From Tethya wilhelma (lineage: Eukaryota; Porifera; Demospongiae; Tethyida; Tethyidae), in NCBI GenBank assembly GCA_964030475.1, contig CAXIPT010000001.1, forward strand, positions 12,553,823 to 12,617,822: a DNA stretch of 64,000 nt. Direction: 5' to 3'. Under the pieces are notes generated by a model. It saw only the letters and a list, made by a program, of their open reading frames with translations. It did no database searches and was not told where the DNA came from. Shown piece after piece: positions 1 to 12,100 of the stretch. Each line of letters starts with the position of its first letter. Within the stretch, counting starts at the first letter, position 1. The translations under genes were made by a program, and so were the position numbers.

Positions 1-881
1 CTACAATGTACAGATATTTCCATTCAAGATGACAGTATACTGGAAGGAACCGAAACCTTTACAGTCAGCTTGAGCACTGCTGACAGTGATGTGACACTGG
101 AACCTGCTATCAGCACTGTTTCTATTTCAGATAATGATGGTAGGTAGTAAGCCTATATAAAATAATTATAAAGGATTCAAGCATAAAGTACATGCCTGGG
201 TTTTTTGTGTTTTTCCCTAGTTGGTATCTTCTAGCATACGTATATACACCCTATAGTATGGCATGTGAGAAATTTTAACAATAGAAATAATTTCACCAAT
301 CTTTCATGTCTACCATAGTGCTGTTTGAAGGACTTTATGGCAGTTTTATTTGATATCATGTTATTATACAACTGACAGTGTTCTAAGAGAAAAAAACACT
401 AGAATTAATAGAAAACTTGTTTAGGGAGGAAGGCACCTACTTTACATATTCTCTGTGTGTTACAGATGTGATGGTTCATTTTGAGAATTCTATATACATG
501 GGCACAGAAGGATTACCTGTTGCAATTTGTGCAGTTTTGGTTGGGTCTTTTGAAAGAAATATAACAGTTTTGATTTCTACCCAAAATGATACAGCTGAAG
601 GTATGGAGCAGAGAAAAGACTAATGATCAGACAATTAAAATGATCTGTTGCTCATTAACTCCTGTCATTTTTCATTTTCAGAGGGTGTTGACTTTGAGGG
701 TCTCACTGCTGAGTCCCTCCACTTCTTTCCTCGGTCCCAGGGCCAGACAAACAGGAGCTGTACTTCAGTTCAGATTAAGAATGATACTCTGCTTGAAACA
801 GAAAGTTTTTTTGTTACCTTGGACACTCAAGACTCTGATGTGATCATCACTTCTTCACCTGCTACAGTGATAATCATGGAT
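1..881 (+). other. Calx-beta repeat exons of the adhesion GPCR
   Basis: Exon 1-139 is the back half of one Calx-beta repeat: it has the DDSILEGTETFTVSL acidic strand and ends SISDNDG. Exons 466-600 and 682-881 form the next repeat. The first carries the front strands up to NDTAE; the second opens with GVDF and carries NDTLLETESFFVTL. Calx-beta repeats are Ca2+-binding extracellular sandwich modules. The front-half/back-half exon pairing with phase-1 introns is the same as in the other two Calx-beta genes of this window. Confidence 0.85.
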
Positions 882-3800
882 GTAAGTGTCGTAGCACATT
901 AATGGTTTTTTGAAACCAATAATATTATTATGTACAGATATTTGGAACTGATGAACTGTCAGGGGAATTGTCAGAGATAGCCGAGTCTGATAACAGAACT
1001 GAATCTAATCTTAATACCATTTCAGAAGGTTTTGAGGATATTGCCAACTTTGCATCTCTTCCAGAATCTCAGATACAGAATGATGTACGTACATAAGTTG
1101 CCAATGTACATGGTCAATCTCAAAGATGCTAATACTTTGTATGATGCATTATGTAGACACTTGTTCAGCTTGTTGAAATTGTTGACTTTGTCACAACATG
1201 GCCACAAGAGATTCTTCAGAATCAATCTTCAAGGTTAGACTTTATGTGTATTCAGCTATATGCTTTGTTAGCTCTATTGTTTGTTTATCTCAAGTATATA
1301 AAGCAGCTTGGATTTTAAGAACATCACAATCTAATATAATATCTTGATATTATTGTATATATCTGTACAGGATTGTTTCAGCATTTGAACAAACAATTGA
1401 AGGATTTGTGCAAAACAAAAATTTTGCTCGATTTGAGGCATTGTCCAACAATACAGCTGTCCTGGCCCAACAGGTATGTTGCTATGAGTGTTACGCTATA
1501 ATATTGTAGGGATTGCACAATGCTATGAGGAATTTCTTCTTGTAGATAAATGAGAGTGGATCTGTTGATTCTGCGTACACCTCACCTTTCGATTCCTTTA
1601 CAAGTATCTTCCTGCCTTCATCTGCTATAAACAACCTCACTGAAGCTGTCTTCTTCACTACCTATGCCAACTCATCTCTCTTTCCACTCAGAGATTCTGT
1701 AGATTTCAACAATTTTAGAGTTGGGTTGCCAATTATTGGAGCAACAATAGTGGGAATAGCGGAACCACTCGGAGGATTTCTAGAGCCAGTCATTGAGCTT
1801 GTCTTTAAGCTCGACCAACCTGTAAGATTTTTTTTTGTTGTTTTCTTGCATTCAGCTCATTGTGATTTTTTGTCAACATACAGACAAGTAATGCTACGTG
1901 TGCCTTTTGGGATGCTTCATCCAATGGTTAGCAAGCTAAATACCAGGTCCACAACTGAAAGTCTTTCTCTTCTCTTCCAGATGGACTCGGTCAATGGAGT
2001 ACAGTCAACGTCACCACTCTCGAATTGCTACGGAATGGAACAGTCACCTGTCAAAGTAGCCACTTGACCAACTTTGCTGTTCTTGTTGTAAGTGTATTGG
2101 TTTATGAAATGGTCATTTTTGTAGTAGATGACATTGCCTTAATTTTCAATATCCATGGATAAAGAGTAATGATCCATTAACATGTGGAGAGAATGAGACG
2201 CGAGATGAATTCATTTGTGTGTGTAGAAGTGGATTCAGACGTAATGACTCACGCTCTGAATGCACTGGTGAGTTATAGTCACTTTTTATTTTTGTCTCTG
2301 CATGTAAAGACTTCTCTTCTTGTGCTTGGAACTCTGAAGAATATGTTGTGTTTATGTTTCTACCTGTATACCATGTAGATATTGATGAGTGTATTGAGAG
2401 CCAACCCTGTGGGGAAAATGATGTTTGTTCGAACAATAATGGCAGTTACACTTGTGAGTGTGTGTATGTAGGCTTTACTGGAGTTGGAGAAACTTGTACT
2501 ATGTGATGTGATAATTATTAGTGCTGCCTTACAATAATAAAATTTATGTTTTGTATCTCTTCCCATCCAGGCAAAGGTTTCTGTCCATTTGAAACAACTA
2601 ATAGTCCTTTTGGGGAGTATATCTGGAATACAACTGAGCCCAATACAATAGCCACCCAAAATTGTCAGTTTGGCAGTGATAATGATACAGTGAGTGTGAC
2701 CCGGCAGTGTGATGCATTTGGAAACTGGAGTGCAGTGGATGACAGCCAATGCTTCACAAGAATCACTAATATGTTTCAAACTTTAGAAAGTGTAGGTATA
2801 GTGTCTGTACAAACATGCATGGTATAATAATATGGTGAATGTCTGATTTTGTGGTTTGCGATGTGAGTATATACATGTATGAATTAATGTACAGGCTGGA
2901 GTGAGTGTAGACAACCTTGTTGGACCAGTAAGCCAGCTCAACATGGTCGTGAGTGTGACGCCGGGAATGGACCAGACTCCAATGAATTTTGAGGTGGTGG
3001 TGGACATTCTGGTCAACACTAGCAACCTCATTGGTGCTGCTCTGCAACAGGGGGAGCCACCAGTCATCACCATGGAAGAGGGAATAGCTGTGGGTTATTG
3101 ACAGTACAAATGATGTGAGCATGTGACAAGGAATGGTTTCTTTCTATTTCAGATCTCATCATTTTTCTTAGAAATTATTGATGATGTCAGTGATTGGCCT
3201 TCAAATGCTACAGTTGATGACTCCCCTGAGTAAGTAGTATTGTCAGTATTTTCTATGTACTACTGTAGATCAGGAAATTTTCGCCATTAAAAATTTTTCA
3301 TCACGTGCGTGAGTGGCGAAAATTTAAATTGTATGGTGATCTTTACCGAATCGGTCAAAGTGGCGAAAATTAAAGGAACTGTGTCACTATATAAGCGGTG
3401 TTTTGTTACTAAAAATAAAATGTGTGACATTTTATGATGTTCTATGACCGTTTGTGACGTTTTTGTTTTGTTTCTTGCACGATCTGGGTACCACACCCGG
3501 CTATTAGCCCTGTGTATGTACGTATATTGCGCATTTGTCAACAAAAAATATCACAAACGTCACGTATTTTATTTTTGGTAACAAAACAGTGCTTATAATA
3601 TTATAGTGACACAGTTCTTTTAAACACGCGAAAATTAAACAAGTGAAAATTTATAGCGGCGAAAATTTCCCGATCTACGGTATCCCTTGCAACAGTTCTT
3701 GTACGTTGACATTCAGAGGGGGTCAAAAGACTTTCAACGAATACTATCACAATCTACAATCACCACATTAGCATATGAAAGAAATGATTTACCAGTTAAT

Positions 3801-6800
3801 GTAACCCTATTATTTGTTTAAAGACTGTTTTCCACACAAAATTCTTGTAGATTCGAAAATCACTTTTTGTATTAATAATTGATCATTGTTTAACCTTTTG
3901 ACCCCTCTCAAATCTCCTCTAAGTAGAAATTCCATTCATATGCCAGAATATTGATATTTCAGAACAATTATTGAGTCTTTTGAGACTTTGCTCATGGCAA
4001 CAGCTCTGATTGCACTTGGAGGCAACGATACATCTTTCAATGAGACTGTTGTAGTGTTGGACTTGATCGCAAATGATACAGCTGCTACTGCTGAGATAGT
4101 GAGTACTCCTTGTCTGCATCGCTTGTAATTATTATTATAGTTGAAACTGTATTGTTGTATACATGCATGTCTATGATTATTATGTATGTATGTTTATACA
4201 TGGTGGTGTGTTGGGTTGGGAAGAACATGCTGGTCATGTATTTGCATCATGCCATCACATGTAGGCCTTGAAATCTAGTTTGGAAGTCGACTATAGTATC
4301 AATGGATAGTAGTATATATGCTACTATTAAGAGCTCCAATGCTAGTGAGCTCTAGTAGCTCAGTGGTAAGAGCATTCAACTAGAATTCAAAAGTATTGGG
4401 TTTGATTCCCAGCTAGATTTCAGATTTTTTCCAAAGAACTTTCATGTATGACTCATATAATAATGTCATGTCTATAATGGTTGTCAGGTACCATTGGAAG
4501 AGGTGCAACAAAATGGCAGAAATTTCACGATAACTAACACCCCCAATGGCAATGGTACATATAATAATGTCATAGATCGGGAAATATTTGTTGTTAAGTA
4601 TTTCGTCTGTAAAATTTTGGCATAATTTAAGTTTTGTAATATTGCGAATGGTTTAGTAAAGTTCATTAAATATTGCTGTGTTTAATTTTCAACAGTACTG
4701 GATGTTGACGAAAAATTTTTAGCAAAAATTTCTCGATATACAGTAGGTCTATACCGTACATCGGGAAATTTTTGCTGCTATAAATTTTCGCCACTCACAT
4801 CCATGGCGAAAAATTTTTAATGGTGAAGATTTCCCTATCTACGATATAATTCGCAATGCATATGTTCACCTTTGTTATCTTCCTACCCAGTGGATACTAC
4901 TACTGAAGGTGGTACCAATACTGAGGATATAGTAGCTACAATCTCCATTCCTTCAGCTCTTTATGAGTCTGACCTATTCAATTCCAGTGAAGTGGCCATT
5001 TCACATGTGTTCACCTATTATGGAACTCCTAGTTTGTTTCCTCCACCTTCGGATGACTCTGCTATAGCAACACCTGTCATTGGTGCTATAGTAGGAGGCC
5101 AAGTCTTCTCAAATCTCTCAGAACCGGTTGTTATCAATCTTCAGTTTCTACCTGTAAGAGAATTCTATATTATGTATTGGCCTTGATACAGTCTGAGAAT
5201 AATTTATTGTAATCTCTTACAGAATATGAATTTTACCAGGGAAAGATGTGTCAGCTGGAACTTTACTGCTGGAGGTACACATTCTTACACATATCATTGC
5301 CTGCTGCATCTGTTTGATAATTATTGATTTGGTATGTCATGCATGTGTTGATACAATGCCATGTGTCTTGAAGAATGGTCAACTGAAGGGTGTGCCACTA
5401 TGGTCAATGCTGATCAAACTGAAGTTGAGTGTCGCTGTAACCATCTCACAAACTTTGGCTGCTTGGTGGTTAGTATAGTACATGTACAGTATATAGTATA
5501 AATACTAGCTCAAAGAAATTTTTATGCCCTTGTTGTTTTAGGATATTTGTAGTCAAACTGGTGATTGTGAGCTTACTCCAGCTCAACAGGCTGGAATTAC
5601 AGCTATCTCTATCACCGGTACAGTACTCTCTATCATTGGACTGGTGATCACAATCTTCACTCTACTCTATTTCAGGTTCAGTTGTAAATCAATGAATCTG
5701 TGTAGATGTAATTTTTTTTTCTCTTTTCTGCTTTTTGTTTATAGAAAACTTCGTAAAAAACATGCCTCCAAATTTCATGTACAACTCTCCATTGCGTTAC
5801 TCCTCTGGCTCATTGTGTTTGTCGTTGGTCTGGACAGAACAACTGTTCTAGGAGTGTGTGTCACCATGTCTGCTCTCATCCACTACTTGACTCTGGTGTC
5901 TGTGATGTGGATGGGAGCAGAGGCTCTACTCATGTTCCAGAAACTGGTCATTGTATTTGTACAAATCACCACCAAGTACATCGTCACAGTGTCTCTGGTC
6001 TGTTGGCGTAAGTCATGATTTTTTCAGTCGCTCATTTTGTCTGTATAAAGGAGAAGCCTTATTTATTCTCTCACATACCATTATATTGGAGTGCATGTGA
6101 TTGATCGTCTGTCTGATAAGTCATGCATGAATTAATGCACACCATCTCTTCTGTGTACACACAGTGGTACCATTGGTACCAGTCATTATTTCTGTTGCTG
6201 TGGATCCTGAATTCATGGTGATGTATGATGAGTCTACCATTGCCGCTAACACCTCCCGTGAAATTCAATAGTAAGACTACAATAAGTCTGTAGAGAATCA
6301 ATACTTATAATCATGGTCATTTCAATTGTAGTTGCTTCATTGGGAGAACTGAAGTGTTCTTTGGTGCTTTTCTTGCTCCCATATTTGCCATTGTTATCTT
6401 CAACATCTTTGTCTTTGTGGTTGTGTTGGCGGTTCTCATCAAGCACACCAAAAAGAAGATTAATAGAGAGCGTCAACTCAAAGGCGAGACTCGAAAATCA
6501 ACCATCAAACTCATGATAAGTATCTTCTTGATCATGAATCTTTACGGACTCTCGTGGCTGTTTGGCAGTTTGACCTTCATTCGAGAAACTACTGTTGCCT
6601 TTCAGTACCTTTTTGCCATTTTCAACTCGTTACAAGGTTTCTTCGTGTTCATATTCTTCTGTGTTATTGGAACTGATGCTCGAGAAGCTTGGTACAACCT
6701 TCTGTGCAAGAGAATGAAGGAAAAGTCTATTACACGATCCTTGGGATCTTCTCACCATCATGCCAAACGATCGAGAAGGTCCAGCTCACTTGCTAGTACC

Positions 6801-7556
6801 TCAAATACTGGTGGTACTATGACCACTGGTGTTCAGGGCTCATCAAGGGGTACCCTCAATAGAATTGTTATGAGGTCAATGAGTAGGACATCAACTGACA
6901 GCGAGGCTTCTTTTGCTGACATGGTGCAAATGAATCCCGGCTTTAGGTTCAATGAGGGTCGTGAGAGCCGTGGCCCTGAATTGGGATCCCTCTACACTGT
7001 GCACGAGGAGGCTAGTTCAGAAATTGAAACAATTCAGGGCAACATTGAACAAGAAACTTCCCTTCAGCAGGAAAGAGCTTTGCAAGAAGAAGAAGAAGAA
7101 GAAGGGCTATCTCAGCCACAGCAAACATCTCTGCAAGAGGATGACACAGAAACTGAATTTGCACAACCAATGTTGATGATGAGTGATGGTGGTGCCAGCA
7201 ATATCACAGCTCCTGAAACTGGTTCTGATACCAGCGTCTCCAGTGGAGATGAATCTGGCATTCATGTTGATGAGACCAATGACAGTGGATTAGAAGATGT
7301 TATTCCAGCACCACTTGGAATGACACACACCATCCCAACTACTCCAATGGCCCAGGCAGTACTCCCTGTGGAAACAGACAATACCAGCTGTGTAAATCAG
7401 ACCGCTACAGGTGCTAGTGGAATGGACAACAATATCATTGATGAAGATGTGCCTTTTTTGCTATCAAGAATGCCCACAGTGAGAGGACGGAATGAGGTAG
7501 AAGTTGCTGAGTTAGCATTTGGTGCTGATTCTGATGAGGAGGAGGATAGTGACTAA
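1..7556 (+). CDS. Adhesion G-protein-coupled receptor with Calx-beta repeats and two GPS motifs (5' end outside window)
   Basis: Multi-exon gene entering from the left edge. Exons read from splice sites and frame: 1-139, 466-600, 682-881, 938-1083, 1157-1233, 1371-1473, 1546-1821, 1884-1926, 1981-2087, 2165-2267, 2379-~2502 (end uncertain), 2571-2791, 2895-3089, 3153-3229, 3963-4098, 4488-4554, 4891-5153, 5223-5274, 5374-5468, 5542-5675, 5745-6007, 6165-6270, 6332-7556 (TAA). Domain order is Calx-beta, GAIN-like with GPS1, EGF-like, EGF-CA, HRM-like, second GAIN/GPS2, 7TM and cytoplasmic tail. The family is autoproteolysed at the GPS into an adhesive ectodomain and a signalling 7TM part at the plasma membrane. 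Calx-beta repeats recall vertebrate ADGRV1, but the EGF/HRM modules and second GPS differ, so I assign no orthology. The join between the EGF-CA and HRM exons is the least certain splice. Confidence 0.9.
938..2087 (+). other. First GAIN-like region with GPS motif
   Basis: Exons 938-1083, 1157-1233, 1371-1473 and 1546-1821 encode an N-glycosylation-rich stalk (sequons NRT, NNT, NES and NLT are visible). It leads into exon 1884-1926, which encodes CAFWD, and exon 1981-2087, which encodes GQWST and then SHLTNFAVLV. CxFWD, W and HLT are the GPS hallmarks, and HL|T is the autoproteolysis site. The motif keeps only two of the usual four cysteines: the Cys after the Trp and one Cys before HLT are missing. 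EGF-like modules follow directly instead of a membrane segment, so this GPS lies mid-ectodomain. Confidence 0.75.
2165..2791 (+). other. EGF-like, EGF-CA and hormone-receptor-motif-like modules
   Basis: Exon 2165-2267 carries TCGENE...CVCRSGF...SECT, an EGF-like module. Exon 2379-~2502 begins DIDEC and has six Cys in EGF-CA spacing with NGSYTCEC. Exon 2571-2791 (GKGFCPFETT...W...C...VTRQCDAFGNWSAVDDSQC) resembles the HRM module before GAIN domains of adhesion GPCRs. The EGF-CA exon may end at a donor near 2503 or at the better-consensus GTGAGT at 2454. Only the second keeps phase with the HRM exon, but it removes the last two EGF cysteines. Confidence 0.7.
3263..3680. mobile_element. 418-bp MITE with TA target duplication in aGPCR intron
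   Basis: The ends CTGTAGATCAGGAAATTTTC and CCGTAGATCGGGAAATTTTC (the second read on the opposite strand) form terminal inverted repeats flanked by TA at 3261-3262 and 3681-3682. There is no ORF of its own. The TA duplication and lack of coding suggest a mariner-type non-autonomous element, related to other copies with ends containing GGGAAATTTTCG. Confidence 0.8.
4349..4419 (+). tRNA. tRNA-like sequence (tRNA pseudogene or SINE head)
   Basis: The A box TAGCTCAGTGG and B box GGTTTGATTCC are correctly spaced in a 71-base unit. The acceptor arms pair at five or six of seven positions, the D stem GCTC/GAGC is intact and the T stem is good. The anticodon stem carries two mismatches that look like lost CpGs. 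The loop would give anticodon AGA (Ser), but there is no long variable arm, so a functional tRNA-Ser is unlikely. It sits in an intron of the aGPCR. Confidence 0.5.
4570..4844. mobile_element. Two small adjacent MITEs of the GGGAAATTT family
   Basis: About 4570-4742 has ends ATAGATCGGGAAAT and TATATCGAGAAAT (inverted). 4754-4844 has ends CCGTACATCGGGAAATTTTT and TCGTAGATAGGGAAAT (inverted), flanked by TA at 4752-4753 and 4845-4846. Both are non-coding and lie in the intron before exon 4891. Confidence 0.6.
5542..7556 (+). other. 7TM (class B2) domain and acidic C-terminal tail
   Basis: TM1 is in exon 5542-5675 (ITGTVLSIIGLVITIFTLLY). TM2 to early TM4 are in exon 5745-6007, with the class-B2 signature HYLTLVSVMWMGAEALLMFQ. 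TM4 and the extracellular loop are in 6165-6270. TM5-TM7 and the tail are in the last exon; TM7 has NSLQGFFVFIFFCVIG. The tail is about 285 residues. It has a basic Ser-rich start (KRSRRSSS), then acidic Glu-rich stretches including a GAA microsatellite near 7087-7105, and ends EEEDSD. No PDZ-type C-terminus is evident. Confidence 0.92.
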
Positions 7557-9174
7557 AGTCTGTGATACATTTAAAATCATTGCTAAGTACAATAATAATT
7601 ATTTCTATTATTATTACAATGACAATAATTGAATTTGATCTAGAACATCAGCCTTTATCATTAGGCATGACATTGTGGTGTGTTTATTTTACTTTTGTGA
7701 CAAAATATTATTAAATTTTATGCTAAACTGTGAAATCTAATTATAAATTATTGTTATAATGTTTGTTAATTATGTCAATCTATTGAGGCCTATAATATTG
7801 TATCAGGCTTATATACCAACTGCCATGAAGCTATATATAAATTTCATGATAATTAATGCATGTGCCTATGTACAATGTCATAATCATACGTACGGTAGTA
7901 CGTATAGTAGGAATGGGCCGACTGTCCCATAGACACAATACAAAATATTAATCCCCATAAAAATCTAACAACACAAAGTAGAAGCTTCAAACTTGCTCAG
8001 AGGCTCTCCTTGACAGAAAACCAACTGCATGGAAGGCTTAAACTTTGCCAAAACTTTCCTGATCACTCGTAGAGAGAGCGCTTTCGGGAAGCCACACTAG
8101 TGCAATTTTGTTCTCCTAACTTACTTCCTTCTAACTGACTTACTTGAAAACGATTTCCAGAGAACCAGAAAGTGTTGATTCAACTTTGACGCCACAAAGT
8201 AAGTTCTTTTCTTGGGTAGTACGTTCCTTTATACTCGTTTTCATCATAAATAGGCCTGAACAAAAACTAGAAAGCTTTGAAACTGTTAATAGTATAAATC
8301 CACGTACTTCAATGTAGCCATTTTCTTGTAGGTAGAGTTCAAAGGTCGCTCTCTATCCACGTGGCGTGAATAAAACGCATGCGCATTGTATTACTCCACG
8401 TGGTCATTGGTAAAGGTCGTCCAAGATTATGCTCGTTGTCGACATGATATGACCCGCAGTGCAGTTTGGACCGGTTTCACTGCGGTTTTGACCAGTTTAA
8501 CCAGTTCAGTGACCAGTTTTGAGCAGTTTTGGTGACTTTTCTTGAGAGTTGAAAGTGTCATTTTGCGAGTTCTTCTTCAGGCGTCCCTGATCCCTGATCC
8601 TGTCTTGTCTCTCACAACTGAGTTGAGATAAGTTCAAGTTTTGTTCAGAATTTTAGCTCTTTCTAGCTAGTAAATTTGTTGCAACACTGAGTAGCTTTGA
8701 ATTTAATTTTGTGACATAGTTTTTGTGTCTATTTCTAGTGTTTCTACTGTAGCTGTGTCTCTGTGTCCATGCATGGTACTCAGGGGCGTACCTAGCATAG
8801 GGCTGAGCGGGCTCGAGCCCCCCCTTTGCTTGCCAAGCGCACGGCGCACGCTATAGCTCGCTAGCGCTAAATTAGAATACGCGTGTGCATGCTCAAAACT
8901 GCGCAACCTACATTTGCATGCATGGACAATAAATAAATAAGCTTACAGTCATACTCACTTTAATAATAATTTGGTAGTTTGACAGTCTTAGCCAAAGCTG
9001 ATCAAGACTAAAGTAGATCGATCGACAAGGCCACAAGGCCGAATGCACTGTGGTTCGGCAATGCCCAACCCACTAATTCGTGAGTTCAAAGGTCAACCAC
9101 GTGGTCATCTCAAAGTTTACCGNTATTTGAAACTACTTGAAATAACTAACAGATTGCAATGGAATGTCATATAC
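7557..9174. other. Non-coding 3' flank with repeats and a gap
   Basis: The aGPCR 3' flank is AT-rich; an ATTAAA near 7712 could be a poly(A) signal, but this is weak. A dispersed repeat occupies about 7885-8415. 8450-8540 has imperfect repeats of a GACCAGTTT-like word. A sequence at 8781 starting CAGGGGCGTACCTAG looks like a hAT-type transposon end, with no partner end found. The single N at 9123 cuts the region. Confidence 0.5.
7885..8415. repeat. Dispersed repeat R1, copy 1
   Basis: Starts near TCATACGTACGGTAGTACGT and includes GGAATGGGCCGACTGTCCCA, AGCGCTTTCGGGAAGCCACA and CTAACTGACTTACTTGAAAA, ending near a CACGTGG. The same blocks recur in inverted order at 32492-32876, 38390-39936, 48160-48806 and 48807-50269, and in the same order at 39937-41400. 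No ORF is shared between copies. Confidence 0.75.
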
Positions 9175-12100
9175 CTTCAGCTGTTCCAGACAGTGTTTGG
9201 ACTAAAACTGTCACATTTCTAGCTAGCACAACATTCTCAGCAACTGACACACAAACTTCAATCATCTCTCCTTCAATGGGAATGGATGGCACGATTTCCA
9301 ACTGAGGAGAGAAGAGCTCATTGTCTGTAATGGTGACAGTTGTTGTGGAAAGACTCAGAGTGACTCCTGAAATCATTGGGTCCATCATCATAATGGTCTG
9401 TGATTCATCATCTTCTACGATGTTGTCATTATTGACTGTTAACGTAATGCAAGTACGCTGTGCTCCAGGTAAAAACTCAAGGATAGGTTCTCCAGAAATT
9501 GACAAATCTAGAATATGATGATCAGATTATCAATTTTATGCTATAGGTGTAAGGTATGCAACTAACCAGCACTAGATGTGAAATTAACATCAATTGATAT
9601 TGAAGTGCCTAATACACCAGGTATGACTGCACAGATCTCACTTTCTCCCAATCCTTCATCAATAGTGTACGACTCTTGCTCAAAACCAATAGTGACTATA
9701 AAGTGGGTTGAATGTAAAACAAATGAAGGAAAATTAATGCACTTGATTCACTACATCTGTTCTACACAACTCACTGTTGTTGGCCAGGATGGTTATAGTT
9801 CCTGTGGAGCCCTCAATTTGAACATTGGGATGGGAAGAGGTCAGCATGACAATAAAAGACTCATCAGTTTCTAGAATGCTGTCAGTCAAAGTAGAAATTG
9901 ACACACACCGGACAGTGTCAGAAGTCTCAGCAGAGAAAGTGAGTTGAGTACTACCAATTGCTGTAAAGTCAGTGCCACCTGTAAATCACATAACACAAAA
10001 CAAGTTTTCATGACATTGTATGAATTAACACAGTGAACGTAGAAGCAAATGAAACTGCACATGTGTGTGCAAGTGTGCATGTCTGCATCAGCTCACCTAA
10101 CGCAGTACCATCCACAACAGACACCTGTGCTGTCACATCTGTCTCAGCAGCTGCATCAAGCTGAACACACACAGTGGCCACCTCACCCTCACTCACACTT
10201 AGACTAGTGGACACCAACATGGCTGTCACATCTATATGCATACAGACAAACATAAGGTCACATCACATCGATTTACATAATGCATAATCTGACATGCATG
10301 AAAATGGTATCACTTACCATCATCATTCAAAATGCTGACAATTGTCGATTCTGATATTACATCAGGATCTGTGCTAGTAAACAGAACTGACAGAACTTCA
10401 TCACTCTCTAGCACTGTGTCTGGAACAGTCAAGACTGATACACATTGAAGTTCATGAGCAAAACCAGGCAAATATGTGAGGGTGTCAGAGATGGGTTGAA
10501 AGTCAGTAGAATCTACATGTACATGACACAAAGCAATAAGATAACAAGATACTAGGGGCTCTAGTTAAGGTCTAAATGTCACCAAATATTGAGAAAGAGA
10601 AAGGTAAACCAGAAAAGGTTTCTCAGTATTTCATGAGAGATTGCTTAGAAAACATAATGCTCCTCAACGCTATTGCAAGCTCAGTGCAATGATATAAGTG
10701 TAATATACAATATTTACATGCAAAAAGAAACAACCCGGCTGTATAAGTAAAGTGTATGTATTCTGAGACGTACTAGCAGTATCTGGTTGTGTCGTTACAC
10801 TGATTGAGACATTCTGCTCAATCTCTCCAGTCAGATTGGCACATACCAGCACTGACTCTCCCTCCATCACTGTGTACACACTCTGCTCTGGAACTACGGC
10901 AACAGCTGAGGGCAAAACAGCATAGATATCAAAAACCAAATTTGACAACCAAAACAATCTGATTATATGCTCAACAAAGCACTTACTGTTGTTATCTAGA
11001 ATTCCAATTCTTGTTGGGGGTCCTAAAATGATCCTCTCATTGTTTGAAGTAGTCAGGTTGACAAAGAAGTACTCAATATCTTCAAAGATTCCATCAGTGA
11101 ATATAGAAATCTCCACACAATTTCTTAGTATGTTAACATCAAATGATAGTATTCCCGATGCAGCTTCATAATCAATGTTCTCTGCATGCAAAACGAAAAC
11201 CAATAGAAGACATTGCTACATCTTATGCAAGCATCATTGATAAAACGAAAGACAGAATAAAACTGGCCTGTATATACAAACCTTGAGCTGTTGATCCATC
11301 AGTAGAAGTTGAATACCCAACCGATATAGTCAACCCAGGGGCAGGCATCCCAGAAAGAAATAGACACACACTCTGAAATCCAGTAGCTTCATGGACTAGA
11401 TACTCAGCAGCTTCAAAAGCAACTGTCACAACTATTAAATGAAATGCAAAAGAGCTAAATCCAGCAGTAACTAATAATGAAAAAAAAGGACTGTATGATG
11501 TAAACATCAATGTTAGTACCATCATCATCTTGTATGATCACGAGAGCAGAGGAAGGTTGAAGTGTCACACGCTCTACTGCAGTACTCAGCTCGACCACAA
11601 GAGATTCAGAGTTTTCATAAACACTATCATCAACCAGCATGAGCTGAGAGCACAGCCTTGATGCAGCTGGTAGTAGACTAGCAATAAATGTGACAGTGTG
11701 CATCACATCAATATAGTCCACTCCAGCTATAATAGAACAAAAATAAGGATAAGTTCATAGAGAAAACGTCTCAGCAGTGATTCAATCCTTACGTAGAGCT
11801 GAGTTGGGTTGTGGAGCAAACGAAACAATTACATCACGTCCAATTTCTTTTGATAAGACCACACACACTTCCACAACCACTTCTGATTCCATCACTTGCA
11901 TAGTCTCTTCTTGTGTGATGGTGACAGCTGCGTGATGAAAAATTCAAGAAAATTCAAACAACAAAAAAACTCCTAACGATTGCTATACACAGCATTGTAT
12001 GATAATATATATAATATATACATATGTCCTACCATCATCATCTAGGACGGTGACTGGGACTAGATCAGAATCTACTGTGACATCAATATTGCTGCTCTGC

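Larger units (their letters stand above)
2895..5468 (+). other. Second GAIN domain and canonical GPS
   Basis: Exons 2895-3089, 3153-3229, 3963-4098, 4488-4554 and 4891-5153 read like a GAIN domain (VDNLVGPVSQL; IIESFETLLMATA; strand-rich ISIPSALYESD; VVINLQFLP). Exons 5223-5274 and 5374-5468 give the complete GPS: CVSWN, EWSTEGC, then ECRCNHLTNFGCLV. Four Cys, both Trp and the HLT cleavage triplet are present. Two introns here host MITEs and a tRNA-like sequence. Confidence 0.85.

Noticed and set aside
2360..3122. Overlapping minus-strand ORFs of 118-139 aa
   Set aside because: Antisense shadows of the EGF/HRM/GAIN exons of the adhesion GPCR.
3287..3544. 85-aa minus-strand ORF in the first MITE
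   Set aside because: Lies wholly in a non-coding MITE; no similarity to a transposase.
9123..9123. Treating the single Ns as ordinary ambiguous bases
   Set aside because: Those at 42029, 45433 and 48025 coincide with a duplicated contig end, a fold-back end and an exon break, so contig joins fit better; for 9123, 37692 and 50270 this remains an assumption.
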